64,000 nt of DNA, taken from assembly GCF_000026945.1 (NCBI RefSeq), contig NC_012860.1, positions 930,001-994,000 of the forward strand, written 5' to 3'. Origin of the DNA: Candida dubliniensis CD36 (Eukaryota; Ascomycota; Pichiomycetes; Serinales; Debaryomycetaceae). The notes under the pieces are model-generated. The model saw only the letters and a list, made by a program, of their open reading frames with translations, searched no databases and was not told where the DNA came from. Positions 30,580 through 41,321 of this stretch are shown in pieces (position 1 is the first letter of the stretch; each line of letters opens with the position of its first letter). The translations under genes and the position numbers were made by a program.

Positions 30580-32028
30580 ATGGGATTTATTGATCCAGGA
30601 AAATCTTTAAGGAAAAGAAAACTGCGGAGTAATTCACCCTTACCTGCTAAAATACCTAGAGTGTCTCCTTCCTTATCCCCACGACAGTATGCTCCAGCTA
30701 TTCCAAAAGTGTGTTCACTAGCTACATTACCAGTGGAGATTATTCATAAAATATTTGTATACGTTGGACCATATGAAAACAATCTACCCTTAGTTGAAAA
30801 ACACATGAACTCCATTCTTCGATTCAATGGTGATATACAAGTAGAACCTGTTTATAATTATCCCCTTTTCAAGTCCATGGTGAATAGTTACTTCCTTTTT
30901 GACTTGAACATAAGAATAAATCACCAATGTCTTCAAATGAAATCAAAGTATTATACAAGCAAACTTGAGACTATTCAGCAGCATCATCCGGAATACACGA
31001 GGAGTTCATACTACAATCGGCTACGTCGAAATTTGGCAATTGTGGAATCTACAGTACAGCTGTTCAATCAAAATCGCCATGCATTGTTGGTTGATATATT
31101 GAATTTTAAATTTGTATCAAGTCAGGTACTTTATAGATTAAACCAAGAGAGAGAAACAATGGGACAGGGACTATTGTCCATAAGATCAATGTCGGAGATC
31201 ACATTATTGCAAAAACTGAGGTTGAAATTTTTGCGACTAAAATTCAATGAAATGGGTGACAACTTGAAAAGATTGTTGAGCGAGATAGAAAATGGATTGA
31301 TTGAGACATCTGTGACTTTTGACATTGAAAGTATTCAACAGTCTTTATTTGATGAACCCGAATATGACTTGAACCCACATTTCCAATATTTTGAGGACGA
31401 AAATTTGCCAACAGAAGGATTCCTGTCATGTACTAATGACAGGTTTATTAAGATTTCGGAGGGGTTTATTAACTTCAACGAGGGATTCGAAGTAATTGAG
31501 GAAGAAGCTCCTGGTAGATCTAAAATACCCGAGCTTTTGTTTACAAAGTCGATTTATTCAAAACGTCACTACGATACTTTGAGCTATTTAAGACGTTTCT
31601 ACAAATTTGGAAAAATGGACGGGCCGCGAATCATTATAAGCCTATCAGAAGTATTGGAATCCCCTCATAAGTATCAAGTTTTGAATTGGTTACAACTTGC
31701 GGGCTTGGTTGATTATGTGTGCGCCTGCAATAACCCACAATATAAATTTACTGAAGCGATTATCACGCTGTTCAGACTATTTGCTCATTATAATAGCAAG
31801 GATCACCCTTTGCTCTTTGATATCAAAATAGACATAGCAGATGCAATCAATAAGATATTTCAGATGGTAGAGACTTTGGTAGAGTATTTTTTTGCCCATG
31901 ATCACAACAATGAGGAACGAAGACAGTTATGGATTGAGGCAATGCAACTTAAAAGTATTTGCTTGATAGATTTACTAAGAAAGTATGACGACAATCCCGA
32001 TTACGATATACTACATAGATTTGGTTAA
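30580..32028 (+). CDS. F-box-like protein, unknown
   Basis: A 482-aa protein; I chose the ATG at 30580 (MGFIDPGKSLRKRKLR) because the longer frame starts only with TTG. After a basic N-terminus, residues about 50-75 contain LATLPVEIIHKIFVYVG, which fits an F-box core (LP.E....I..Y.). The remainder is alpha-helical and charged with no repeat such as LRR or WD40 visible. An SCF ubiquitin-ligase adaptor role is possible by the F-box only. Codon usage and length support a real gene; I cannot name an ortholog. Confidence 0.75.
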   Translation: MGFIDPGKSLRKRKLRSNSPLPAKIPRVSPSLSPRQYAPAIPKVCSLATLPVEIIHKIFVYVGPYENNLPLVEKHMNSILRFNGDIQVEPVYNYPLFKSMVNSYFLFDLNIRINHQCLQMKSKYYTSKLETIQQHHPEYTRSSYYNRLRRNLAIVESTVQLFNQNRHALLVDILNFKFVSSQVLYRLNQERETMGQGLLSIRSMSEITLLQKLRLKFLRLKFNEMGDNLKRLLSEIENGLIETSVTFDIESIQQSLFDEPEYDLNPHFQYFEDENLPTEGFLSCTNDRFIKISEGFINFNEGFEVIEEEAPGRSKIPELLFTKSIYSKRHYDTLSYLRRFYKFGKMDGPRIIISLSEVLESPHKYQVLNWLQLAGLVDYVCACNNPQYKFTEAIITLFRLFAHYNSKDHPLLFDIKIDIADAINKIFQMVETLVEYFFAHDHNNEERRQLWIEAMQLKSICLIDLLRKYDDNPDYDILHRFG

Positions 32029-32155
32029 CTTATAGAGCTTCTTTCTTTTTTATCTGTTTTTTTTTTTTTTTCAGAAAGATTTGTGTTATTCTTATTCATC
32101 TTATCTAGTATACCATTTTGTAAACATGCATTCTAAATATACAAAGTTTTCTAAA

Positions 32156-33206
32156 CTAGTATTGTTGATCAATTATAGGTTGATGCAGATGATGTTGCTG
32201 TTGTTGGTAAGGGTCATTTAAATTCTGTGGTACTGCATTAGGCATTGTTATCTCATGAAACCAGGGATGCTGTAATGCCTGTCTAGCAGTTATTCTTGAC
32301 TCTGGTCTCATTTGCAATAAACTCTGCAATAAATTCAATCCCATGGAGTCAAGGTTAGGAACAATTAATCGTAAATCTTGTGGAACAAATATTTGCCAGT
32401 TATTCTTGTAATTAGTGTACTGGCTTATTCCTGGCCAGGTCCTTTCATTTGGAGTACCCATTAATCTAAAAATTTTAATCAACTGGTCTTCATTTGCTGT
32501 CCCAGGAAACAAGGGTTTGCCGGTGCACATCTCGGCAAAGATACATCCAGCAGACCAAATATCAATAGAGGTCGTATAAGCTCTGGATCCTAACAAGACG
32601 TCCGGGGCCCTATACCACAAAGTAACAACCTCATTCGAAAAGGTATTAAATGGAATACCAAAAGCACGAGCTAAACCAAAATCACCCAATTTCAATTCAC
32701 CTTTGTTGTTAATCAACAAATTTTGTGGTTTCAAGTCACGATGTAAAACTCGATTGTCATGGCAGAACATTATTCCTTTCAACAATTGAAACATAAAAGA
32801 TTTAACAACTTTCAAGTCCAATGCCCCTTGTTGTCCATGAACTTCCATATACTTCTTTAAATCTTTATCCATATATTCAAATACTAGGGTCAACTTGTTT
32901 TCAGTGTGAATCACATCATACAAGGTGACAATATTCTCATGGTCCAATTCTTTCATTAATGAAATTTCTCTTATGGCAGTAGATGGTGTACCTTCTTCTG
33001 AATCTAGACTAATTTCCTTTAATGCCACCAAAGCACCTGTGGCTCTATTTCTTCCCTTGTACACAGTAGCATAAGTACCCTCACCCAATTTTTCAAGTTG
33101 CTGAAATCTGTCGTAGCAGGTATTCCGTTAGTATTCAAGTTCAAAGCAAACAATTCAGAACCAAAAAAAAAAAAAAATCAACATACTGAGAAGATGAGCC
33201 TGTCAT
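32156..33206 (-). CDS. PHO85: Cyclin-dependent kinase Pho85
   Basis: A two-exon gene: exon 1 33187-33206 (20 nt), intron 33108-33186, exon 2 32156-33107, 323 aa. Exon 1 encodes MTGSSS plus two bases; spliced, the start reads [20 protein letters not shown], matching the Pho85 N-terminus. The unspliced frame starts only at a non-ATG Leu codon within the glycine loop. Kinase motifs: [18 protein letters not shown] helix, [19 protein letters not shown], and [11 protein letters not shown]. It pairs with Pcl-type cyclins in phosphate, glycogen and cell-cycle control. The C-terminal tail is Gln/His-rich ([10 protein letters not shown]), an addition relative to S. cerevisiae. S. cerevisiae PHO85 also has a 5' intron at a similar place. 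Confidence 0.95.
33108..33186 (-). other. PHO85 intron
   Basis: GTATGT donor, TACTAAC branch site, ACAG acceptor; 79 nt. Joining gives a CAA codon (CA|A) in SSSQFQQLEK. Confidence 0.93.
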
Positions 33207-33508
33207 TATTGTTAGGAACGCTTATATTAATGGGAAGTTGAGGATGAAGTTCAGTGCTGGATAAATCGTTGTGCTCGTGGTTTATCTACAATTTGTCCTT
33301 CTCTGGCGTTTGAGTGCGGAAACTTTCAAAAAGAAACAGAAAAAAAAAAAATGAGAGACAATACACAGATCAACATTTTTGTATAATACACGACATAATG
33401 TCCAACTGTCCTATCTGCAATTGCATATACTCCAACAACAAGGCAAGCTTCTAATTACAAAAGTCAAAGCTTCTACTGCCAACCAAGGAATAAAAAGGAA
33501 AGCACATT
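33207..33508. other. Intergenic: PHO85 promoter
   Basis: Short A runs only. A 17-codon ATG frame at about 33398-33451 (MSNCPICNCIYSNNKASF) is too short to support. Confidence 0.5.
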
Positions 33509-35068
33509 TTAGTGCTTTTTAGGTTCACTCTTCATTAAGTTAATTGAATTCTCAACCCAACCATCAGCCCCACCTTCTAATGCAATTATATCCAATAGGC
33601 GTATTCTTCTGATATGTTCAGGTTCATTTGCTAGCACGGGGATTTTCTCGCAGCTTATAATAGCGGCATTCCTGGTACTTGGAATACGCAACATTTCCTT
33701 TTGTACTAGCCAGCCATTCATAAGTGCTATATCTTCGACGTGGTCCACTAACGTTTTGTATGTAGAAGGGGGTGTTTTGAATGCCATATTCTTTCTTGGT
33801 GGATACCGTTTCCTCACTCCATTTATACCAAAAGAGCAGCACGGTATCACAATAAAAGGAAACCCTAACAAGGGAATCCAACAGGATAACTCATCTGAAT
33901 GATTTCCAATAATAAAAGTATTTTTGGGGAACTCTGCTGTAGTGGATATTTGCTGTTTTGAGATTGAAGCAGTGATATCTGAGGACATTGGCTGTTGATC
34001 TAGTAAAATTTGTGGAACAATAATTTGTTCCAAAAGACATTGTTGTACTTTAGAGGGATACAGTACCCAAGATTTTCTTGCTCTGGCATCAATTCCCTTT
34101 CCTTTGTATCCTTCCAGTATCAATATGTGCACTAACAATCCATTCCCACAACCCAAATCTCGAAATTCAAACTTTTCCGGCTCAAAGTCATTTAATTTCC
34201 AATACTCTATTATAAATGCAGCAATGGCGATATCTTCAAAGACGTGTTTCCTCGGATCTGTAGACTCGCTCCAATTGTTCATGAAATAGTCCAGGTATTT
34301 CTTTTTCAAGGTGATATATTGGTTTTGAAAGCTGGTTTGGGGTACTACTAAATCATGATTTACTCTTTTTTCATAACCTAATTTCCTGCCCTGAGAATGT
34401 TTAGTGGCTGTATTCAATAATCTTAAAGCTATTCTGATTGGTCTGTCCTGTTCCGTCATGGATTTCAATAAAGTGAGCTCTTTGCAGTTCGGTGTCTCAA
34501 AACCAAAGGGCAAATAATGGACTGAAACCTTAAAGTCATTGTAGAGTATCCCAATTCCATAAACTGGCGGCAAATAATATGGTGTCTCTTCAACAGAGTC
34601 TATGTGAGGAATGTAAACCACCAAGTTATTCTTTTTGTTGTCAGTCAACATAAGACATGTCTGGTTAATAATGTAATCCTTGAAAGGGTTTCGGGGAATT
34701 ACTCTTCTGACAATCTCGTGTCTCATTGTGAATTGAATGTCGGGTATATCTGGTATTTGTCTCACTTTGATATCTTTCAAATTTCTCAATAGCAACTCTG
34801 AATCGTCATGAGTTTGAAATTTTGGTATCTCGTTTGCGATCTTGCTAGTAAATGTTGTATCCCCTTCATCGGGATCAAAAATGTTTTCTCGTAAAATATC
34901 TGCTCTCATAATAACTGTTGAATTAATATTAGGTTGATGGATAATATTCAACATGGCTGCTTCAAAATGTTGTACGCTAAATCCAACTGGACTTTCATAT
35001 ATAGGAACCCAACATGGCCCTAGCACTGAGGCATTCGCTGTTAGTAGTTTTTTGTCTGAATGGTCCAT
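33509..35068 (-). CDS. TRM44: tRNA(Ser) Um44 2'-O-methyltransferase
   Basis: A 519-aa protein. The frame extends four codons further to a TTG, but the ATG at 35068 (MDHSDKKLLT) is used here. The SAM-binding motif I is in FRDLGCGNGLLVHIL, followed by GYKGKGIDARARKSW. Later GNHSDELSCWIPLL and PCCSFGINGVRKR contain the conserved Asn-His-Asp-Glu and Cys-Cys residues of the Trm44 family. The enzyme methylates the 2'-O of U44 in serine tRNAs. Tail SEPKKH. Confidence 0.9.
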   Translation of the reverse strand: MDHSDKKLLTANASVLGPCWVPIYESPVGFSVQHFEAAMLNIIHQPNINSTVIMRADILRENIFDPDEGDTTFTSKIANEIPKFQTHDDSELLLRNLKDIKVRQIPDIPDIQFTMRHEIVRRVIPRNPFKDYIINQTCLMLTDNKKNNLVVYIPHIDSVEETPYYLPPVYGIGILYNDFKVSVHYLPFGFETPNCKELTLLKSMTEQDRPIRIALRLLNTATKHSQGRKLGYEKRVNHDLVVPQTSFQNQYITLKKKYLDYFMNNWSESTDPRKHVFEDIAIAAFIIEYWKLNDFEPEKFEFRDLGCGNGLLVHILILEGYKGKGIDARARKSWVLYPSKVQQCLLEQIIVPQILLDQQPMSSDITASISKQQISTTAEFPKNTFIIGNHSDELSCWIPLLGFPFIVIPCCSFGINGVRKRYPPRKNMAFKTPPSTYKTLVDHVEDIALMNGWLVQKEMLRIPSTRNAAIISCEKIPVLANEPEHIRRIRLLDIIALEGGADGWVENSINLMKSEPKKH

Positions 35069-35428
35069 AGTAGAATGCAAAACGAGAGTGATGCATAGAC
35101 GTGTCTATTTGTGTCCAAGCTGATATTTTGGTAAAGGATTTTTCAGGATTGGTTCATGATGTGGTAGAAGAAAAGTTTTTCTCTATTGAGAGATTACTTT
35201 ATGTAAGTCACGTGAAGACCATAAATGACTACTTCTACGAAACCCCAATTCAAAAAGTAGATTGGCTTTCTTATGAGTTCTATAACGTTAGAGTCCCGTT
35301 TGATGAACAGGTATGTTGGTATTAATTGTAAACAGAAACATTGCTTTTGTTTGGAAATAGAGAATTACTTCATATCAAAATCTACATCATTCACAAAACA
35401 ATCCATTGCTTGGTTTTTTTATTTCATT
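35069..35428. other. Intergenic: TRM44 promoter and VPS16 3' flank with an ATG-less frame
   Basis: Contains a CACGTG near 35211 and a plus-strand frame open from 35092 to 35325 with no ATG; see findings. Confidence 0.5.
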
Positions 35429-38272
35429 TTAGTAGCCAAGCTGTTGAATATAACTATTTACTACTTGAGTGCCAGCTTGGTTAGAATTGGGTATCTTTTG
35501 AAGTAAACTCTTCAAAATTTCAATGTCTTTATTTCTGAATGCCTCTAATGCAGCAGATTCGTAATCATCATTTTTGATAAACATAGATATTCTCTCTTCA
35601 TATTTGTACTTGGTCGAGTTTCTGATATATGTAGAAATATGACTTTGTGGGGCGTTTTTTCGCAAACCTAATTCAGCAAATGGCTCAAATCCAATTGGGG
35701 AATTTCCAGAAGTCTGATCACTCGAACCAAAAGCAAACTCGTACAACTGATCAAATTCACATCGGTCCATTAATGTGTTTAATACAAGATACCAGAATTT
35801 TTCCACTGATAGTTGAAAATTTGCAGCAATTTTTTTGGCAGGTTTAATTTGATTCATGACAATCAACCGTTTTAATATTCCCATCAAAGCCTTGTCTTGG
35901 TAAAAATCTGCCAAATAAGTATCGCTTAACTTCTTTTGTAACTCCAAAATTTGAATTTCACGCTGCAATGCTTTGGAGATACGTTGGTTTGTTGACCTAT
36001 TGATACATTTAGTCAATACAGACTTGTACAGTTCGTAATAGTTATCCCTGTGCACGTCAGAATCATGTTTAAATTGCTGTATCTTAAAGACATTCAATTC
36101 GTATATCCTGTCTTCATGCTTAAGATATGTCTCAAGTAAACGTGGCGATGAATCCTTTGCTATTGATTCTTCCCAAGCATGACCAACAACGTCTCCGGTA
36201 ACTTGTATGTATTCTGATTTAAATTCAATGTCCAACTTCTCAATGGCTTGCTTTGTCGAGTTCTCCTTTTTTGAAACACTTTCAGTTTGACTTAATACTT
36301 TAAAAAATTGTGATGTGGTCAAGTTATCTTGTAAATATAACAAAATCAAAGTAGACAAATCATAGTTCCCGTTTTGGAAAGATTTAAGCAATGCTAGTTC
36401 ATCTTCATCAAGATCCAAGAGCTTACCAATTTTCTTTATGACTGATGGCTCCAAATGAAGCAACAATTTACACAATTCCTCTCTTCCTTCTTCATGTGCA
36501 GTTTCTGATATTTGATCAGTGGAAATATAATTGACCCTCGCTTTTTTTGTAGAGGAAATTAGCTTGTCAGTGATCAATTTGAATAAATCTATATCAGACA
36601 TATCCAACTCTTTCCTAATCTTATAACAACACCAATGAATATATACTAAAGGTTTGGCATTCCCCAAATTCAATTTCTTAATGATGTCTAGACTTAGGTC
36701 ATGGTGGTTTCTTCGTAAAAGCATTTTTATCACTTCTTCCCAGCCACCAATGTTCTCGATCTGCTGGTAAGTTAAAAACAAACCCAATTCTGGCGACCGA
36801 ATTAGATTCAAGACTTTAATGTTATCAACGACAGATACAAATTTGTCAGAATCGAAATAATCATCGTAGTATACCTTTCCAAATGATACTGCCTTTAAAG
36901 CTCTTCTCTGCCAATCTGGCGAAAACTCCTCTAAAGCAACTTGAAGACAATCTTCCATAGCCTTTAACAACGTGTTGTCTGCTCTCAATAAAGAAATATT
37001 GCTGTCAGCTTTAGAAGCATTTGCAGAAAATTTGTCTACACAATCAGCCAAAATACTACTGGGGGCTGTTGATCCAACTTGGTACATTTGAACACAAGTT
37101 TCAGGCACTCTGCTTAAAAACTGGACTTTAGTGGTGGTAATAATCCTTAACCCATCAATGCTAGTTTGTAAGATAGGAATTGTGAAAAGTAAATCATCAA
37201 ATTTTTTATAATCTGAACTCTTATTGTCCTTTTTGACCATTAAATTATCTAAATCAAATTCATCGTCATCTTCTATGTCATAAAAAAATGAAATTGATTG
37301 TTGACCTGGTCCAATTAGTTTTATCTCATCCTTAAATGACAAGACTATTGCATCGTTCCCACACCATTGCACTTGATATGGATCGCTGCTTTCATTTGAA
37401 GTGTCATAATCCAATAATATTTGGTCAAATTTGTTGCTTATAACAAATATTTTCTTTAATTGTTTGTTGAATAATGAAATGAGTTGTCCACTAGGTGATA
37501 TCGCAATGGAGCTGAATGGTCCATCAGTTAATTCTTGATCAACTATTTCATAGCTTGCTAAATCAAAATCGACGTCAATGGAAAGTATACTTTTACGATA
37601 CCCTAATTGAATAGTAACAGCTTTTTTGGTGCCGGTCTTTCCTTGAATGTTGAAACACTCAAAGTCCGAAGCAGCATAACTTGCTAAAGAAACAGCATAA
37701 TTCGTGAAAGAGTCCAAATCTGTGACTATAAGCTTGCTTTCGAGCCGCACAACTAAAAATTTATTCCACGTCTTAACCTCCATTATCTTGACTATTTCTT
37801 CAGTTTGGTTGTTTTCTAAATTGGTAATTATTCGAGTGTTGTCTGAATTTGGGTCAATTTTATCAGCACCGTTAGGTGTTTGGCTTATGTTATCCATAGT
37901 GACTAAATTCTCCACAAAGTTGTACTCATTAAAGTTACCTATCAAGTCATAATAATGTCTATATTTGCCGTTATTCAAAACTATTATCAAATCCTCATCT
38001 CTTGTGAAATGAAAACTCTGAATATAATCATTGTGGGTACTATTATAGACTACTGACCATAGTTTGTGACCACTGATCGAGTATATTTCAATTAAATTTG
38101 GATGTGGTGCACTTTTTGAAGCAATAGCTATCAAAGTTGCATTAGGAGATAACGATACTAGGTAGTTGGAATATAAATTGTCGATTGTCCAATTCAATTC
38201 ATCGTAGCATGTTCTGATATTATAGTATACATTTTGTAGTTTCAGCCAATTAAAACTTGGATTAGATGGCAT
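35429..38272 (-). CDS. VPS16: HOPS/CORVET core subunit Vps16
   Basis: A 947-aa protein with an ATG at 38272. The N-terminus PSFNWLKLQNVYYNIRTCYD is the conserved Vps16 opening, followed by a beta-propeller-like region (to about 400) with segments such as LVSLSPNATLIAIASK and IAISPSGQLISLFNKQ. The C-terminal alpha-solenoid has KAVSFGKVYYDDYFDSDKFV and EKFWYLVLNTLMDRCEFDQL. Vps16 is a scaffold of the CORVET and HOPS tethering complexes needed for vacuole fusion. It is longer than S. cerevisiae Vps16 (798 aa), with inserts in low-complexity acidic parts. Confidence 0.92.
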   Translation of the reverse strand: MPSNPSFNWLKLQNVYYNIRTCYDELNWTIDNLYSNYLVSLSPNATLIAIASKSAPHPNLIEIYSISGHKLWSVVYNSTHNDYIQSFHFTRDEDLIIVLNNGKYRHYYDLIGNFNEYNFVENLVTMDNISQTPNGADKIDPNSDNTRIITNLENNQTEEIVKIMEVKTWNKFLVVRLESKLIVTDLDSFTNYAVSLASYAASDFECFNIQGKTGTKKAVTIQLGYRKSILSIDVDFDLASYEIVDQELTDGPFSSIAISPSGQLISLFNKQLKKIFVISNKFDQILLDYDTSNESSDPYQVQWCGNDAIVLSFKDEIKLIGPGQQSISFFYDIEDDDEFDLDNLMVKKDNKSSDYKKFDDLLFTIPILQTSIDGLRIITTTKVQFLSRVPETCVQMYQVGSTAPSSILADCVDKFSANASKADSNISLLRADNTLLKAMEDCLQVALEEFSPDWQRRALKAVSFGKVYYDDYFDSDKFVSVVDNIKVLNLIRSPELGLFLTYQQIENIGGWEEVIKMLLRRNHHDLSLDIIKKLNLGNAKPLVYIHWCCYKIRKELDMSDIDLFKLITDKLISSTKKARVNYISTDQISETAHEEGREELCKLLLHLEPSVIKKIGKLLDLDEDELALLKSFQNGNYDLSTLILLYLQDNLTTSQFFKVLSQTESVSKKENSTKQAIEKLDIEFKSEYIQVTGDVVGHAWEESIAKDSSPRLLETYLKHEDRIYELNVFKIQQFKHDSDVHRDNYYELYKSVLTKCINRSTNQRISKALQREIQILELQKKLSDTYLADFYQDKALMGILKRLIVMNQIKPAKKIAANFQLSVEKFWYLVLNTLMDRCEFDQLYEFAFGSSDQTSGNSPIGFEPFAELGLRKNAPQSHISTYIRNSTKYKYEERISMFIKNDDYESAALEAFRNKDIEILKSLLQKIPNSNQAGTQVVNSYIQQLGY

Positions 38273-38518
38273 TGATAAGTTGGTTGTTATATATATATTT
38301 AGACTGTAAGAAGTACAACTGTTCTTGATTCCTTTTAGCTATGTTTTCGTACATTTCATTCGCTTTTTTTTTTTGTTGTAAATGTTTTGTATGTGGTTTG
38401 CTCGATCGATAGGGCAAAACACGATTTTTGTCATTTTCAAACTCCTTAAGTGTTTCCTAATAGCGTGTCTCCTACAAGATAAACACAATAGTTTGACACA
38501 GGGTCTTTTATAATAGAG

Positions 38519-38821
38519 ATGTCGCTTTTGAATACAGAGTTTGTTACATTAGTTTCCTCGGATAACTTTAAGTTTGTGATTTCAAAAGACGTGGCATCGA
38601 TTTCATCAGTGTTAAGGAATTCACAAGGATTTGAAGAAGGTAAAACGGGGAAGATTAAGTTAGACATGGATGGTGATATATTGGAATGTATTGTGGAATA
38701 CTTGTACTATCATCACAAATATAGGGACTCGGTGACAGAAGGTAAGGATATTCCTGAGTTTAATATCCCTACCCATTTGGCTCTAGAACTATTGGTTAAA
38801 GCCGACTATTTGGATATATGA
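38519..38821 (+). CDS. ELC1: Elongin C
   Basis: A 100-aa protein with an ATG at 38519 and a TGA stop. It has the elongin C/Skp1-like BTB fold: FVTLVSSDNFKFVISKDVA, then EECIVEYLYY-like core (LECIVEYLYYHHKYRD), and PEFNIPTHLALELLVKADYLDI at the C-terminus. Elongin C binds BC-box proteins, and in yeast pairs with Ela1 in a Cul3-type ligase for stalled RNA polymerase II. The length matches yeast Elc1 (99 aa). A plus-strand gene diverging from VPS16 with about 245 bp between. Confidence 0.93.
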   Translation: MSLLNTEFVTLVSSDNFKFVISKDVASISSVLRNSQGFEEGKTGKIKLDMDGDILECIVEYLYYHHKYRDSVTEGKDIPEFNIPTHLALELLVKADYLDI

Positions 38822-39358
38822 AAGCGATTTGCTGCAGAAAGGTTTATTATGATTAATGGATGAATGTAGACTACCTAGAGGATTGTCGTTTATTAGACAC
38901 ATTTGAAGATGCAAGTCTTAACAGTGATGATTATAAAAATTTCAATAGATAATGGCAACCACAGATAATGCATTTACTCTTGCTTCATCCTTTATAGTAA
39001 GTCAAGTATATAGATAATTATAATGCAATATCAAGAACAATAACCCGAGAGGATTCAACATCTTTGTTATTTAGTTTGTTAGGGGTGGGTTAAGTATACA
39101 CATCAATCAATTTGTCAATCCCCTCGCTCGGAATTGTGGATCAAAAGTCTCCTCCTGACTTACACGTTCAAACTGAGTAACATAGAAAACGGAGAGGAAA
39201 AAAGTCCTTTGATACGTTATCTCCTGGATTTGTCATTACGACCATATCTATAACTCCTAGTAGTTCTTGTATTTAAAAGACGGAATAGAGATACTCAATC
39301 CCTTCAACAGTTTAATTGTCTTTCTTGTTATTTTGATTCCCTTTGTCAAGAATTATAT
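38822..39358. other. Intergenic: between ELC1 and RMD5
   Basis: No gene or strong motif is seen. Confidence 0.55.
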
Positions 39359-41107
39359 ATGACTACTACTACCACCACAACAACAACAACAGCATTATTA
39401 GACACCCTATCAACCGAGGTGACGAACCTTGATCAGTCAGGGACTGATAGCTTGAACGACTTGCTACAGGATTCCAATGAGTTTTTAGCTGAACTAAGAC
39501 TAATAGAATTAGACCTAATTGAAGAAGTGAATAGCCAACAGAATGAACACACAAACCATAAACCAGTGGACTCGGTAGACAAATTACTGAAACTATCCGA
39601 TAAATGGTACAAGTCTTCTATTTCCAGATTAAAGTCATATAATTCTGCAAATAACAAATTCAGTAAAAATATTTTGAATAACCCCAAGTTTAGTATTGAG
39701 TTGGATGATGCGTATACTTACCCATTGCTATTAAACAATTATCCACACAATAATCAGAAAGATGACCACGAAAGCCATGCATCAACAATAAGTAAAGAAT
39801 CTAATATGGGAACATCAAAAGATCCTTATTCAATACTTTCAAAATCAAGCCAGTTGGAGAAAATCAAAAATGAAAATAGAGAAGAACTTATTAAGGCTAT
39901 TGTTCTTCATTTATTGAAAACTGGTCAGTGTGAAATTGTTCCAGAAGTCTTAAAAGAATTGCCTGCAAACACGTCAAGTGTTATTGACCAAGACCTATTT
40001 AAGAAATTTGAGATTTTGAATCAAATAGTTGATAATATAATAACTAGGCATGATTTGTCAATGGCACTTCAATGGTTTCAAAAAAAGTATAATGAAAGAG
40101 TAGCCATTAATGCCAAAAATTCAACTTTGCCACCGAATACAAGTGCAGACACATTTGGATCTATTAATCTATCTTGGGATCAGAATGATTCCTTTTATGA
40201 TATTGAATTTAAGTTTCATATGCTACAGTTTACAATTTTACTAAATGGAGAGAATTCATCCTTCACACTTGATAATGCACTCAAAGCTTATTTATATTCA
40301 AAAGACAATTTTTCCAAGTTCTTCAAAGATTACATTAATGAGATATCACCATTGATGACATTGTTGCTATTCCGAACAGATAAAGATACTGAAACTCTTG
40401 ATGATTTCTCAAAAAAGCATATGGTTACTACTGTTAAAAGTTTTATTACAAAAATGAAGCAGGGATTTTATATGGAGAATGAACGTAATCAAAGAGGTAT
40501 GGGTCATGGGGGTGAGGCAAAGTTTGTATATGAGTTGTTAGCAAACTTTGAAAATATTCATGATAGTGGTAATTTATTCACCAATCTTGCTAACGAATTT
40601 ATTGCGGAATATTGCAAGGATTTGAAATTATCTAACGATTCGTCATTGTTCCAAAGTGTTTTAGCAGGACATATATACTTGCCAAGTTTTTATAAATATA
40701 ATCAAATTCAATTGAAATTGAAAAAGTTGAAACTGGTTTCCGGGAGCAAACTAAGTGAAGATAGTTCTGGTGTATCGAACTCGACAAATAGCATATCTGA
40801 TAACCAAGTCGAAAATTTTGTGGCAACGTATCATTTTGAGTTACCGTTTCAATTGCCAGACTCCAATAGGTTTTTATTTAAGTATCATCCTATTTTTATT
40901 TGTCCAGTTTCGAGGGAACAGTTAATCCCTATCACCGAAAATGGTTATACAACACAGGCTGTTGTGTTAAACTATTGTCAACATTTGGTATTGAGAGATA
41001 GTATTTGGCATTTATCGAAAAAGGGTATAGATATCTTCAAGTGCCATTACTGTTACAAGAAACATAAGTACAGTGATGTCACAGATGCATATTTCATCGA
41101 CTTGTAA
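39359..41107 (+). CDS. RMD5: GID/CTLH E3 ubiquitin-ligase RING subunit Rmd5/Gid2
   Basis: A 582-aa protein with an ATG at 39359. It starts with a run of ten Thr from an ACN-codon repeat. A LisH/CTLH-like helical region begins near residue 175 (EELIKAIVLHLLKTGQCEIV). The C-terminal end has a degenerate RING of the Gid type: HPIFICPVSREQL, then NYCQHLVLRDSIWHLSKKG and FKCHYCYKKHKY. These resemble Rmd5 (HPIFICPVSKEET) more than Fyv10. The GID ligase degrades gluconeogenic enzymes on glucose addition, which links it loosely to ICL1 nearby. It is longer than S. cerevisiae Rmd5 (421 aa). Confidence 0.85.
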   Translation: MTTTTTTTTTTALLDTLSTEVTNLDQSGTDSLNDLLQDSNEFLAELRLIELDLIEEVNSQQNEHTNHKPVDSVDKLLKLSDKWYKSSISRLKSYNSANNKFSKNILNNPKFSIELDDAYTYPLLLNNYPHNNQKDDHESHASTISKESNMGTSKDPYSILSKSSQLEKIKNENREELIKAIVLHLLKTGQCEIVPEVLKELPANTSSVIDQDLFKKFEILNQIVDNIITRHDLSMALQWFQKKYNERVAINAKNSTLPPNTSADTFGSINLSWDQNDSFYDIEFKFHMLQFTILLNGENSSFTLDNALKAYLYSKDNFSKFFKDYINEISPLMTLLLFRTDKDTETLDDFSKKHMVTTVKSFITKMKQGFYMENERNQRGMGHGGEAKFVYELLANFENIHDSGNLFTNLANEFIAEYCKDLKLSNDSSLFQSVLAGHIYLPSFYKYNQIQLKLKKLKLVSGSKLSEDSSGVSNSTNSISDNQVENFVATYHFELPFQLPDSNRFLFKYHPIFICPVSREQLIPITENGYTTQAVVLNYCQHLVLRDSIWHLSKKGIDIFKCHYCYKKHKYSDVTDAYFIDL

Positions 41108-41321
41108 GAATTTTGGGAGTTTATAGGTTTTATTGCAACTTGTTCATGTTTTTTTTTTTTTTTTTGGTACTGCTTCATACTTTACTCTTTAACTAGTTTT
41201 GCTTGTTTTCACAATTAGTGTTAATTTCTATTTAATAATATGTCTTATGATATGAATACAGATATACATGATGATAAATACAGGAAGCGTGGAACAGGAG
41301 TTAGTTGGCACATCGACAAAG

